From Toxotes chatareus (lineage: Eukaryota > Chordata > Actinopteri > Toxotidae), in NCBI GenBank assembly GCA_016801885.1, contig JAFBJY010000102.1, positions 1 through 64,000 of the forward strand: 64,000 nucleotides of DNA, in the 5' to 3' direction. Shown here one piece after another: positions 43,486 through 54,249 of the stretch. A program made the position numbers and the translations under genes. Numbering within the stretch: position 1 is the first letter of the stretch; the number at the start of each line of letters is the position of its first letter. The notes under the pieces were generated by a model. That model was not told the origin of the DNA and did not search any database. It saw only the letters and a program-made list of their open reading frames with translations.

Positions 43486-43739
43486 CTATTTCTTTATATT
43501 TATTTCATCTCATGTCGTCTTGGGTGGGTGGGGGTGTAGGAAGTGACATCGGAGAAGGGGCACGAATGTAGGGGGTGGGGTGGAGGAAGTGATGTCAGAA
43601 AAGGGATGGGGATCAAGTGGGAGGTGCATAAGAAGTGAAATCATAAAAAGGCCACATGGTCATACCACATGGTCAGGTCGGTCGGGGGTGGGGGGAGGGT
43701 TATCAGTCATTTTGACAGAAGGGTGTACTCTTACTCTCT
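43486..43739. repeat. Right terminal inverted repeat of Maverick copy B
   Basis: The reverse complement of the left repeat: 'atttatttcatctcatgtcg', then 'gaagtgacatcgg', 'gaagtgatgtcag' and 'gaagtgaaatcat' motifs, ending 'acagaagggtgtactctta'. It joins the broken capsid gene directly. Confidence 0.85.
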
Positions 43740-44666
43740 TATGAGATTCTCTGGTTAATGCACCTGTGCACATTTTTATTTCCCTTATCAATAAAATCTC
43801 TGCCTGAGATCATCTCTCCTCCATATGTCAGACCTGCTGCTGTCAGTCAGGAGAGATTAACATTTTTTTTGTGCCAAACCTCATTCAACCTCTGATATTT
43901 TCTCTTTTTCTTTGAAGATGACATCTCAAATAAAATTTATTCTTTTAATAATTATCACTACACTTTAAAACACATGTGCTTTAACCTCCAAATGACATTG
44001 AACTGCTTTATTCTGGAATGCAACCCTTTTAGTTTATCAGGCTCAGCACTGAACCACAATCTCATTTTTTTTCTGGTTTCTATGAACAAGTGAAGGGTCA
44101 TCAGATGTGACAAAATCAATGTGACTCCTGCTGCAGGAGGTTGTTAAAAGGACAAGACAGAGAGAGAAAACCAAAGCTAACATCAGAGTGTGAAAGTACA
44201 AAGATGGTGTGAAAGTGTTTGGAGCTGCTCATGTTTTCTTCTCTGACATGTCAGTTTTTTAGAACAGCCTGCTCCAGACAGACAGACATACATCATTCAC
44301 CATGTCAAACTCCTTCCATTTCATAGTGATTGGTTTAACTGTTCTTCAAGGGAAGATCAGTGACTTGGAAATTCTCTTGTATTCAGCCACTGATTTCTGC
44401 TTTTCAATCCCATTTTCTCAGAGACACTCAGTGTTGTTCTGTCTTCATGGTGGAGAGTTTCTCTGCTCACTCACCAAAAGCTGGATCCTCCAGATGCAGG
44501 TGTATTTATACTACAATCACCTGAAAGCCCTTGGCTGCACACAGGTGATCTCCATTTATCTAATTATGGTTTTACATTAATAATGAATTCAGATCACATT
44601 ATTGAGATCTGTTTAACTTTGTCACTAAATGGACTTTTTTCTGTTTGCGAGTGTCAAAAGAAAATA

Positions 44667-44720
44667 AATTCCCTTTGATTCAACGTTATGTTGTTGTACA
44701 ACTTTGAATCAAAGGGAATT
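44667..44720. repeat. Perfect 17-bp hairpin
   Basis: The arms aattccctttgattcaa (44667-44683) and ttgaatcaaagggaatt (44704-44720) are exact reverse complements around a 20-base loop. It may be a transposon-derived palindrome. No terminator function is expected in a vertebrate genome. Confidence 0.9.
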
Positions 44721-45071
44721 TAATTTCCAAGCAGATGAAACACCTGCACTTTAAATCAACAGCTACACAATGACGTAAACCTTTAACAGAAAAAAAAGTG
44801 TGTGTGTGCTTTCACATTCACATTACACTGATATCTTGTGGACTCAGTGGAGGATTTTAAGAAGTGTGACATCTCTTGGTGACACAGATTTGTGTCACCA
44901 ACAGGACTCAGTAAACTAGACTTTATGTCTGGTTCAGTGTAGCTGCATGACAAACTCTCCACTTGTTAAATGAAGTGATTCAGTTACACTGACATTAAAC
45001 AGCTGTGAGCTTCAGCCAGTGGGATGTGAAGAGGAAGCAGCAGATGAAACACTGCTCTTAGGGCGAGTGAC

Positions 45072-45290
45072 ATACAGTGGCTACAGGAAGTATTCAGACC
45101 CCTTCAGTTTTTGCAGACTTCACTGTTGTAGATTTAATTTTAAATAGATAAAATCAGCATTTTGTTAATCAGTCAGTATAGAGTGAAAATGGGCCTGATT
45201 CACATTTGGTTAATTATCTATTTGAAATTTATCTGCCTTCGTCACTTAACAATAGGATGAAAAAATACAGCACAGAAACTTCTCTCTTCT
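45072..45290. mobile_element. Tc1/mariner-like remnant, one end
   Basis: 'acagtggctacaggaagtat' followed by 'tcagaccccttcagtttttg' resembles the terminal repeat of common fish Tc1-like elements, whose ends start CAGTG and carry 'agtattcagaccc'. No matching right terminal repeat is seen, so only one end is kept. Confidence 0.5.
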
Positions 45291-46159
45291 CCATCTTTTA
45301 GTGGAGAGCGTGGTACAAAGTCATGTTAGGAGCCGTCAGTCTCTCCCTCCTTCCTCGTGTTTCTGGGAGAACCTCCCTAGTGTTTCTTGTTTGTCCCCTG
45401 TTTGTCTGTGTTCTTGTCTGTGTGTGTGTGTGTAGGCCTGGGTGTGGTTGACTTACTTTGGGTTTCCCTCCAGAGCTCCTGCTCACCTGTCTGCAATCAC
45501 CTCATCAGCCACACCCTCAGCCTGCAGTGTATTAACACCACTTCTTCTCTCCACACCATGTTGTCAGTTCACAGTAGTGTTAATACTCCTGTTAATGATA
45601 ATGTTTGATGTGTGCAGGTGGATAAAGCTCAGTGTTGATTAAATGGAGAAGTTGAATTCTCCCTCCACCTGCGTCTGTGACACAGAGTCTGACACTTCAC
45701 ATAAATTCTACTAGTGAAGACAATAAACAGTGTGTGTCCCACTGCTGATCACTGTAAACCTCCATTTCTGTCAGGAGGACATATGAACTGGATTCTCTCA
45801 TCCTGTCGTCCTTCGCTTTTTCCTTTACCTTCAGTAGCAACTTTCAAATACACTTTAACATTTGTTTCACAGTTTAATTTGATGTAATGTTGTAAACAAA
45901 TGATGGAAACAAATATTTAACCAGTTTACTTAGTCCTGTTCTATCCCACCACATTGTGTCCTCTCAGAGATAATGATGCCGTCCATTAGTTTCCCTGATA
46001 CAAATCTATTTAACCTGTTAGAAATCAAAAGGCAGGTGCATTTCTGCTGTATAGAAATAATGAATTAACTTGACTCCACTGAATGAGAAGCTCACTGTCG
46101 TTCAGTCCTTGTGTGGTCTGAGGTTTCCTCCCGATGCATGGTCTATCACAGAGGTGAAC

Positions 46160-47370
46160 AATGCACTTCAACACAAGACTTGTGAAACAGAGTGGCACGC
46201 TGGGAGAGCTTCAAAAACAATATGAAGACAAACTAAAGACAGAAACAACACACGTGGGCTTAGTTCAGAACCAGACCAGACAAAAGAACAGAAGACAGGC
46301 TTTTGCACAGAATCAGAATCCAAGCGACAAGATGCATCTGCCATTTGGACTCACATGGAACCAGTCCTGAAACATATTTGTTGAAAGTTTCCAAATGTTG
46401 ATACAATTCACTTTTGGTCAGATGGTCCCAGCAAGCAATACAAAAACAAGAATAACTTTTCTTTCCTCTGCAGTGTCCCTCCAACTCTAGGTTTCAAGAG
46501 AACAACCTGGAACTTCTTCCCCACCTCACATAGGAAGGGAGCAGCAGATGGCATAGGAGGTACTGTGAAAAGGACTGCAGACAGCCTTATACTGCGGGGG
46601 AATGACATTGTGAATGGGAATATTTTCCATGATATGGTTGGCAGAAGCCTCTCAGCACTAAGCTCTATATCATTACTGAAGCTGACATGCAGCCATATGA
46701 TGCACTCCTTTCTCTACCACTAAAATCTGTACCTGCAAAAAGGAAACTCCATCAGGTCATACTGACACACCAAAACGACTTAGAGATCCATTGCAGGTCA
46801 CTGTCCTGTTTCTGCAGTGAGCCACAGACGTGTGAGTGTGTCAGCCCAACCATATTTCAGTTGACTGCCAACACACCCGGGGTACAGGTTGAGGATGATG
46901 GTCCTATATCAATGCAAAAGAGGAAAGGTCCTTTGGCAATGTTGATGGAGGAAATGGAACAGGAGGGAAGTGAGCAAAGAGAAAATGGAATGGGAGGAAA
47001 GTGAGCAAAGAGAAAATGGAATGGGAGGAAAGTGAGCCAAGAGAAAATGGAATGGGAGGAAAGTGAGCAAGAGCCAATGGTGCAAAAGCCACTGACCAAG
47101 AGTGGTTCTGACGTGACTGTGACAGATCTATCTGCCGATGTAGTTCAGTGTGGAGATTGGCTTGTGGTCATTTATGACCTGCACTGGTGGTTAGTAAAGG
47201 CTCTCACTGTGGACGCTCATCATCAAGATGTGGAAGTGGAATTTTTCCACCCTCATGGGCCCACAACACGATTCCATCCAAAAGGAGGTGCAAAGGATAC
47301 AGTATGTGCTTCACACTATTTGACCATATTCTGGTCAAACTTGTGGGACTGTCAACTTCAGGGAGTCTGA
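46160..47370 (+). pseudogene. Pseudogene of a transposon-associated uncharacterised family
   Basis: Broken frames carry a consistent protein. Near 46400 it reads HFWSDGPSKQYKNK, near 46500 WNFFPTSH and GAADGIGGTVKRTADSL, and the frame 47032-47370 contains CGDWLVVIYDLHWWLVKALT, EVEFFHPHGPTTRF and SHYLTIF. Proteins with SDGPxxQYKNK, WNF..HGKGxxDGxGG and a C-terminal GDWVxVxYD domain are found in many copies in fish and invertebrates and behave like mobile-element genes, although I cannot name the superfamily. Stops and frameshifts occur throughout, one caused by a 31-bp tandem repeat at 46968-47070. Confidence 0.5.
46968..47070 (+). repeat. 31-bp tandem repeat, about 3.3 units
   Basis: Units of 'gagcaaagagaaaatggaat' plus 'gggaggaaagt'. 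Because 31 is not a multiple of three, each unit shifts the frame of the pseudogene it lies in. Confidence 0.9.
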
Positions 47371-47559
47371 AGACACCAACCACCAACAGTGTGAGCTGCA
47401 CACTGAATGTGATATTTCAGTGTTAGAGATAGAAACAGGATTTTCCATTGTGGTGGTTGTAGTCACATCAAGTCATGATATGAATGGTCACTAACACTCA
47501 AACTGTGCTGGAACAGTGAAAAAGTGTTTTTCCACTTTACTGCACAGCAAATGAAGTTG

Positions 47560-48650
47560 TTGATCTGAGTGTGGCGAGCGAGGGAGATGAGATAGATGAT
47601 AATGGGGGTTGTAGCAGATAGCGGATGGTGTCGATCCCACCCACCCAACTAAGAGCAACCTACGAAGCCAGACAACGGCACCTTGGGAATTTCGCCCAAG
47701 GAAATAGTTTTAGTCAACTGTACCAACTCCAAGGCACCAAGGTTCGTTTTACAACGGGCAGAGATGTGGTTCCAGAGCAATAATCAATATACTTTATTTC
47801 AAAATAACTTCAGTATGTCTTTAAACATTATAAAACAGCATTCACACACAGGGGACGTGAGGGGAAAGGGGTGGAGACCCTATCAGGGCTGAGGCTTACC
47901 AGGGGGCCAGCTCGAGGAGAGGGGTGAGGGATCCCAAATAATATACAAAAATTATCACCCCAGCCACACACCCACGCACACATAGTGAAAGGAACCCAGG
48001 ACCAGGGGAGGCACATGACACAGGAAAGAGGGGGAAACCACCACCCGGCACCACGACCGCCGCCACCTTCGGCTCTCAGCCACTGAAAAGGGGACAAGGA
48101 AGTAAAATTAGTGGAAAACACAGGAAAACAAATAACCAATATACAAATACTAATACCTCACGTAGGTAGGGGGTGATTATGTTGTCCACCTGCGCAGCCC
48201 GACGGCAGCAACACCGGCGCCTGAGCAACAACCGCAGAACCGCAGCAGAGATCCGCGCAGAAACACCCCGTAAGGTAGAACAAGGCAAAGCAGGCAAAGC
48301 AGCAGTATTTCTTCTCCGTGCAGGACAAAGCAGCTGGCAAATAATTCTCGATCAGGCTACGTGGTGATCACCTGAGGGAGAGAAGAAGCTGAGCGTGTTC
48401 ACTTAGCAACAGTGGAGGCTAGCAGCAACCTGCGGCTAATTTGCAGCACTGGGAATGAACCCACGAGCCGCGCACGCCGGTGGAGGATCGGCAGTTCGGC
48501 ATCTGCGCCAGCGACGACAAGGCGGAAAGAAGCGGGCGACCAGGAAGTGGGCCTCGGAGCCAGGAGCAAGAGAGGGTCAAGATGGCCACAGCACCCTTTG
48601 ATAGAGTGCCCTCATGTGGTGATAGGCTAACGAGGACCGAGGCAAGCACT
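47560..48650 (-). mobile_element. Possible solo LTR or non-coding retroelement segment
   Basis: A block that is richer in G and C than its neighbours, without long frames. On the minus strand there is an AATAAAG signal near 47800 ('ctttatttca' on the plus strand), with a GC-rich part upstream. Abrupt composition changes at both edges suggest an inserted unit such as an LTR. I found no clear terminal TG..CA pair, so this is tentative. Confidence 0.3.
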
Positions 48651-48984
48651 GATAACTACAATCAATATTCCTACAACTTTTCCCCAGCTAAGCAGGAAAA
48701 GTTTGGTTTGCATTATCAGTAAGATAACACAGCTCTGATATGGCTGTAACTGATCAGTAAACAGTGACATAAGGCTGATATCCCAAAGTACAAACAAGAG
48801 CACAGGAGTGAGACTAAACTCCAAACTGTAGAGACTGAGGTAGAAGCTGCAAAAGTCCTGAGAGCTGGAAACAGAGAGACGTTTTAGAACAGAGCTTTCT
48901 CTCTAATCTTCAGCATAGATACACAAGTTTAGCTACTGAAGACACAGCTAAGGAGAGGAGAATGTTAAGAGTTGGCAATGGCCG

Positions 48985-49420
48985 GCTGTGTTACCAAGAG
49001 AGGCAGACGCCTCTCCATGTTTAAGAGGAGGCTTAAAACTTTCCCTTTTGATGAACCTTATAGTCAGAGCTGAGTAAGGCTTTCTTGAATGAGCCACTAG
49101 TTATGCTGCTATAGGTCTACACTGCTGGAAGACTTCACATGATGCACTGATTTCCTCTCTCCTCCTCTCCCTCTCCATCTGTACACATTCATATCCCATT
49201 AATGTATGTTACTAACTTGGCTTCTTCTCTCTCCCATGGTGTTGTGCTTTCTCGTCTCTGCAGTTACTTCCACCTCCAGAGCTGCAGAGTCTGGATCTGT
49301 GGCTGCAGGCAAACTACTGTTCCACATGCAAAGCACCGTGGTTGATCTTCAACATAAATGATAAAAAGACTTGGAGGACGCCTGTTTCAACTATATAAGT
49401 CAGACTGCTGAAGCCTCCTG
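48985..49420 (+). mobile_element. L2-type LINE 3' region fragment
   Basis: 'gaggcttaaaactttccctt' and 'agttatgctgctataggtct' parallel the end of the L2-type reverse transcriptase and start of the 3' untranslated region at 12155-12350 ('cttaaaaccttcttgcttga', 'agttatgctgctataggcct'). The coding part upstream is absent, and the terminal TTGAA tail is not seen. Confidence 0.55.
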
Positions 49421-49624
49421 TTTGCCTGTCCCTTTTACACAGGACATGGACTGTGGATTTTATGCTCCATCATTTAGGAGGATCCAAAGCAACAACCACA
49501 AATGATTTCAATTTACATAAAAAGACAAACTTGTAAAAAAAAATAGGCACCTTTCCTTTAACACAAACCATAATGCTTTGAAGCAAAGAATGGAAACCTA
49601 AGTTGACAATAGGAAAATCTCACA

Positions 49625-50050
49625 GATACAATCAGCATAAATAAACTGAACATGTACTGAAACCTTTGGGCTGAAGTTCTTGTGTGATTAGACATCATGT
49701 GAATTTAACAAACATCCCACTAAACTGAAACACTGACATCAACTGACTTACTGAAAACCTTGGAGGTGATCTGGACTTTCCAGTAGTTTCCTCTTGTCCT
49801 TGTAACAGCAGTAGCTCCTCCCTTCCTTGTCAATAATTGTGCAGAAATATCTGAGTGCTTCTTTCTTCCTAAATCATGAGCAAGTCCTGTCCAGTCCAAC
49901 TGTTTCTGCTCCTGTTTGACTTCTTAACTTGTCTCTGGCTGTGTGTCCACTTACTGCAGCCTGTGACATCAGGCTGTAGAATGTTGATACATCAAAGGCA
50001 TCAAAGGACAAACACACACACACACTTGTCTTACTAGTTGTGAGGACACA
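49625..50050. repeat. 5S-associated spacer repeat, copy 3 (partial)
   Basis: About 90% similar by eye to 15800-16190, with 'cagtagctcctcccttcctt', 'gatacatcaaaggcatcaaa' and a CA run at about 50010-50024. It lacks the 5S-proximal part. The 95-codon frame of the other copies has a stop here ('caagttaagaag' on the minus strand, near 49925). Confidence 0.75.
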
Positions 50051-50195
50051 TGTTGCCATAATGCATTCCCTTGCCCCTTAACCTAACCTAACCTAACCTT
50101 AACCATTATAACTGAAAGCCTAACACTAACCAAAACATAACCCACACTAATGATATTCAATCTTCTCAAAATACCAAATGAATTACAACAATAAG

Positions 50196-50267
50196 CACTC
50201 AGGACCATTCAGCTGGGTTGGTGAATTCAGCACCAAGGACAGCAGCAGCTAAACTGTACACAACTAC
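50196..50267. repeat. Inverted copy of the 19528-19598 segment
   Basis: 'cactcaggaccattcagctg' through 'gtacacaactaca' is the reverse complement of the earlier segment, with a few substitutions. Confidence 0.7.
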
Positions 50268-50894
50268 ATGTACTAACACACAGCAAATTCACAGTACTAA
50301 AATCTGGAGTCAGGCAAAAGTGTGAAAGAGTTACATTACTGGGGTTTATTTTATAACCCTGACTACAGTTTGTGTTAAGGTGTACACCCAGGCCGAGTTG
50401 AATTTTGGAGTTTATTCCTGGTGTTCAGGATCTGGTTTTAACTCTGTCCCTGGAGTTCACGAAGCATTTTATCGCGGCATGAGCAGCACAAGGAACGTCG
50501 CCACAAGGCTGGTAAGAGCATGATTTTCATCAGAAAGTACTTTAAATACATGATATTTTGTCATTGTTCGCACTTTATCTACTTACATAGTACCGCTAAT
50601 GACTGCGAACTTGATGTTGAACGTAACCCCATTGCTTTTACTCCATTATTTAGAGCAAGTAGCTCCCGCAGCATTAGTTGGCTATATGTATAATTTCCGG
50701 CTCAATGGCGCAGAGACGCAGCTGAAAAGTCAGTTTTGGCTAGCATGCCAACAGTTGAGCTTATAAACTGTAGCCTTGCTGTTTTGAACAGCGGTGAGAA
50801 ACATGTATTTTAACAGTGTGTAGTTGGGATACATTTTAACTTGAACATGTTATTCTCAGACATATGACATTTTCTTCCTTTATGTCAAGCCAAC

Positions 50895-50976
50895 ATGCTG
50901 ATTAAAGTACAACATGGAGGGAAGAAGAAGGACATTAAACTCGAAGAGGCTTGCTTCTCAGATTTTCTCAGTGCAG
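50895..50976 (+). other. Isolated exon-like sequence (PB1/SAMD3-like start)
   Basis: An ATG at 50895 opens MLIKVQHGGKKKDIKLEEAC and FSDFLSAG, and is cut at 50976 by a perfect GTAAGT donor. About 100 bp downstream, sequence near 51070-51130 reads VTDQQGAEVDEDV, which would continue such a protein, and an exon-like segment near 51310-51365 ends at 'gtggtaag'. Several fish SAMD3-like proteins begin with a short ubiquitin-like/PB1-type domain of this kind. Whether it is a live gene or a fragment cannot be told. Confidence 0.35.
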
Positions 50977-51499
50977 GTAAGTCAGATGTTTAGTATTAAA
51001 TTAATAAAGACGTAAACATGTTGTAACGTGGAGTTGTTATGGCACACTGAACACTGAAACACACTGAAAGTCACAGATCAACAGGGAGCAGAGGTGGATG
51101 AGGATGTTTCAAAGATCTGTGTTTTTTCATCTACAGTGATGATGGTAGGACATTTAAAAATTCATATTTTGCTGCACTTATATTTTGAGAGATTTGTATC
51201 TTGACACAGACAAAAATATGTGATTGTGAGAAGTGGATGATAAGAATTCCAAAGTACAGTATTTAATCAGTTCATATTAAGCTGTATGTGTCCCATCTAC
51301 TGAAGCATCTATGAACCTGGCTGATCGTTCAGACCTGACAGAATATGTGACCCTCACTCCTTGTGGTAAGCAGAGTTATAGGTAATGGTAATGTTTTGTC
51401 TTGAGACAGGTAATATCCAGCCAGGTATGTGATATAGTTTTAATGTGCTGGACTTTAGATTTTATTTGCCTTATACTTGTGTGTTTGTGATCTTCAGAT

Positions 51500-51950
51500 C
51501 TAAGTGTCCTGCAGCAAGGGTGTGAAGCAGGGCTGGACGATTTTAGGAAAAGGTCTAATTGCGATTTGTCTTGCAGATATATCCACATTTTTCAGCTCTG
51601 TTAGCACTTTTTCTTTACACTCTGCATACAGCTGTGGGATGGCAACCTGGCTGAAGTAGGTGCAGGAGGGAATCACATATCTTCTTTCCAGCGTGTGGAG
51701 GAGGTTTTTAAATCCGTCTTTGGTGACTGTGTTAACAGTCACCACGTTATCTCCCGGTGTCTTCAGCTGCTCTTATCAAATGGAGTTATGCTGGCGAAAC
51801 ATGATGGAATTGTCTGTTGGCTTCTTTGGGCCTGAGCATCATTCTCAGACTTTTCACCAGAACTTTTTCGTCATGCAAATACCTGTGGTGATTTTTCAGG
51901 TGTCGGTATAAACTGGTTGTGTTTCCGCTGGATGTTGCAACTTTCATCTG
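51500..51950 (-). pseudogene. hAT transposase N-terminal remnant (BED type)
   Basis: The minus-strand pieces read NTTSLYRHLKNHH (BED zinc-finger end, near 51900) and, at 51745-51500, DGFKNLLHTLERRYVIPSCT and FSQVAIPQLYAECKEKVLTE, a standard block of hAT transposases after the BED domain. The catalytic part is missing and there are frameshifts between the pieces. Confidence 0.7.
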
Positions 51951-51957
51951 CTCTCCC

Positions 51958-54249
51958 TACCTTCACTCAGTATGTGAAATGCTGCACCAGAGACAATAAA
52001 ACTTTGGACCTACTGTATGCAAACATCAAGGATGCATACACAGCTTCCCCCTCCCCCGCTGGGTCGTTCTGATCACAACCTTGTCCATTTGGTCACAGAC
52101 TACACCCCTCGGTGATCAAACAACGACCTGTGAAGAGGCCTGTGAAACAATGGACTGAGGAGAGCAGTGCTAGACTCAGAGACTGCTTCCAGACAACAGA
52201 CTGGGATGCACTCTGCAGCCCCCATGGCGATGACATCAACAGCATGACCCACTGCATCACGGACTATATCAATTTCTGTGTGGAAAACACTGTGCCCTCC
52301 AAGATGGTACGGTGTTTTGCCAACAACAAACCCTGGGTGACCCCTGAGATTAAGGCTCTTCTGAATGAGAAGAAGAGGGTCTTCAGCTCAGGGGACAAGG
52401 AGGAACTGAGGAGAGTCCAGAAGGATCTTCGGTGAAAGATCAGGCAAGGGAAGGAACAGTACAGGAGGAAACTGGAGAAGAGCCTGGAGCAGAACAACGC
52501 CAGAGAGGTCTGGAGAGGACTGCAGACCATCACAGGCCATGGGAAGGGAGTGGGGAGAGAACAGGCTGGCGGGGAAAGGACTGGGCGGACCAACTGAATC
52601 TGTTTTTCAACAGATTTGATTTGGCCTCCTCTTCCTCTTCCCCCTCCTCTTCTTCCTCTCCCCTCCTCCTCCCCTTCCTCTTCCTCCTCCTCCCCTTCGT
52701 CCTCCTCCTCCTCCCTCCCCCCCTTTCCTCCTCCTCTTCCTCCCTCCCCTCCTCCTCCTCCTCTCCCTCTCCCTCCTCCTCCTTCACCTCCCCTGCCACC
52801 TCCTCTCCCCCTCCCCCCCCATTCCTCAGCCTGCCACCCTCAACACCTGATGACTGCCCCCTCATCAGAACCCCAGCCCCACTGAGAGATTCTCCTACGA
52901 CCACCCCCCCACCCCCCCTCTCCATAACTGACAATCAGGTGAGGAGTCAGCTTAAGAAGATCAAGGCAAGGAAGGCCCCAGGCCCGGACGGGATCAGCCC
53001 TCGACTCCTGAAGGACTGTGCTGATCAGCTCTGCGGCGTGTTCAGTCACATGTTCAACTTGAGCCTGAGACTGGAGAAGGTCCCGGCCTTGTGGAAAACC
53101 TCCTGTGTGGTTCCGGTCCCGAAGACATCGCGTCCAAAGGAGCCAAACCACTTCAGGCCTGTTGCTCTGACGTCTCATCTTATGAAGACTATGGAGAGGA
53201 TCATCCTGAGGCAGCTGCGAGAGATTGTGGGCTCACAACTAGATCCTCTGCAGTTTGCTTATCAGACGGGATAGGGGTGGACGACGCAGTGACCTACCTG
53301 CTGCACAGATCACTGCTACACCTGGAGGACAGCGGGGAGTGCTGTGAGGGTCATGTTCTTTGACTTCTCCAGTGCTTTTAACACAATCCAGCCATCACTG
53401 CTCAGTGTGAAGATGGAGAACATGGGAGTGGACCAACGCCTGGCTGCATGGACAAAAGACTATCTCACAGACAGACCACAGTATGTGAGGCTGCATCACT
53501 GTGTGTCTGATGTGGTGCTGTGCAGTACAGGAGCCCCTCAGGGTACCGTGCTCTCCCCCTTCCTCTTCACACCGTACACCTCGGACTTCACCTACAACAC
53601 CACCCACTGCCACATCCAGAAGTTCTCGGATGACACAGCTGTCGTTGGCTGTGTTTCTGAGGGAAATGACCTGGAATACAGGAAGGTCATCAAGGACTTT
53701 GCCTGCTGGAGTGAGCTCAATCAACTGCAGCTCAACACGAGCAAGACAAAGGAGATGATCATCAACTTCCAGAGGAAAGGACATCACCTCACTTCGGTGA
53801 ACATCCAGGGATTGGACATCGAGCTGGTGGACAGCTACAAATTCCTGGGTGTTCACCTAAACAATAAACTGGACTGGACTGACCACACCCATGCCCTCTA
53901 CAAGAAGGGACAGAGTCGACTCCACCTGCTGAGGAGGTTGAAGTCCTTCGGAGTGTGCAGGCCTCTGCTCAGGACTTTTTATGACTCGGTGATGGCCTCA
54001 GCCATTTTTTATGCTGTTGTCTGCTGGAGAGGGGGCAGTACAGACAGGGACAGGGGAAAGCTCAACAGACTGATACGGAGAGCAAGCTCTGTACTGGACT
54101 GTCCTCTGGACTCTGTGGAGGAAGTAGGGGAGAGAAGGATGTTGACTAAGCTGACATCCATCATGGACAACACCTCCCACCCCCTACATAACACTGTGGG
54201 GTCCCTCAGCAGCTCCTTCAGCTCCAGACTCCTACACCCAGCGGTGTAA
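51958..54249 (+). pseudogene. LINE endonuclease end and reverse transcriptase, frameshifted
   Basis: Frame 52112-52435 gives the linker (NNKPWVTPEIKALLNEKKRV). Frame 52432-53274 holds a 100-residue Ser/Pro/Leu-rich stretch, then KKIKARKAPGPDGISPRLLK (finger motif), LWKTSCVVPVPK and NHFRPVALTSHLMKTMERI. After a one-base shift near 53270, frame 53344-54249 has MFFDFSSAFNTIQPSLL (catalytic block), GAPQGTVLSPFLFTPYTSDF, KFSDDTAVVGCV (second catalytic block), YKFLGVHLNNKLDW and the C-terminal RRASSVLDCPLDS. The polymerase copies LINE RNA at the nicked target. Two or three indels would have to be reversed for activity, so it is a recent but dead copy. Confidence 0.88.
52620..52925 (+). repeat. CT-rich low-complexity tract inside the LINE
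   Basis: About 300 bp almost wholly of C and T, dominated by TCC and CTC triplets. In the reading frame it encodes a Ser/Pro/Leu-rich linker between the endonuclease and reverse transcriptase. Short Pro/Ser linkers occur there in relatives, but this one seems expanded by slippage. Confidence 0.85.

Larger units (their letters stand above)
36552..43739. mobile_element. Maverick/Polinton element, copy B (both ends, 7.2 kb, internally deleted)
   Basis: Bounded by inverted terminal repeats of about 260 bp. It contains plus-strand DNA polymerase B, packaging ATPase, a pX-like gene and a second small ORF, then minus-strand protease and only the last part of the capsid gene. There the sequence breaks at about 43485 and goes straight into the right terminal repeat. 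The integrase, most of the capsid gene and the accessory genes are deleted, which explains 7.2 kb against the usual 15-20 kb. It shares about 1.5 kb of colinear sequence with copy A (42095-43485 against 2286-4046). The 6-bp flanks (cacatg and tatgag) do not form a clear duplication. Confidence 0.9.
43740..46150. other. Region with no gene; hairpin and Tc1-like scrap inside
   Basis: Short frames only. A perfect 17-bp hairpin lies at 44667-44720. A frame at 44302-44580 starts MSNSFHFIVIGLTVLQG, which looks like a signal peptide, but no consensus splice donor follows ('caagggaag'), so I do not call a gene. A Tc1-like scrap lies at 45072-45290. Confidence 0.5.

Noticed and set aside
36552..43739. 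6-bp target duplication for Maverick copy B
   Set aside because: The outer flanks (cacatg and tatgag) share only a shifted 'atg'. Exact element ends are uncertain by a base or two, so no duplication is claimed.
44302..44580. Signal-peptide-like frame MSNSFHFIVIGLTVLQG as the first exon of an immune receptor gene
   Set aside because: No GT donor at the expected place and no following immunoglobulin exon. The frame is short enough to be chance.
52530..52934. 134-codon minus-strand frame rich in Gly and Glu
   Set aside because: It is the complement of the CT-rich tract inside the LINE reading frame. Low complexity, no independent evidence.
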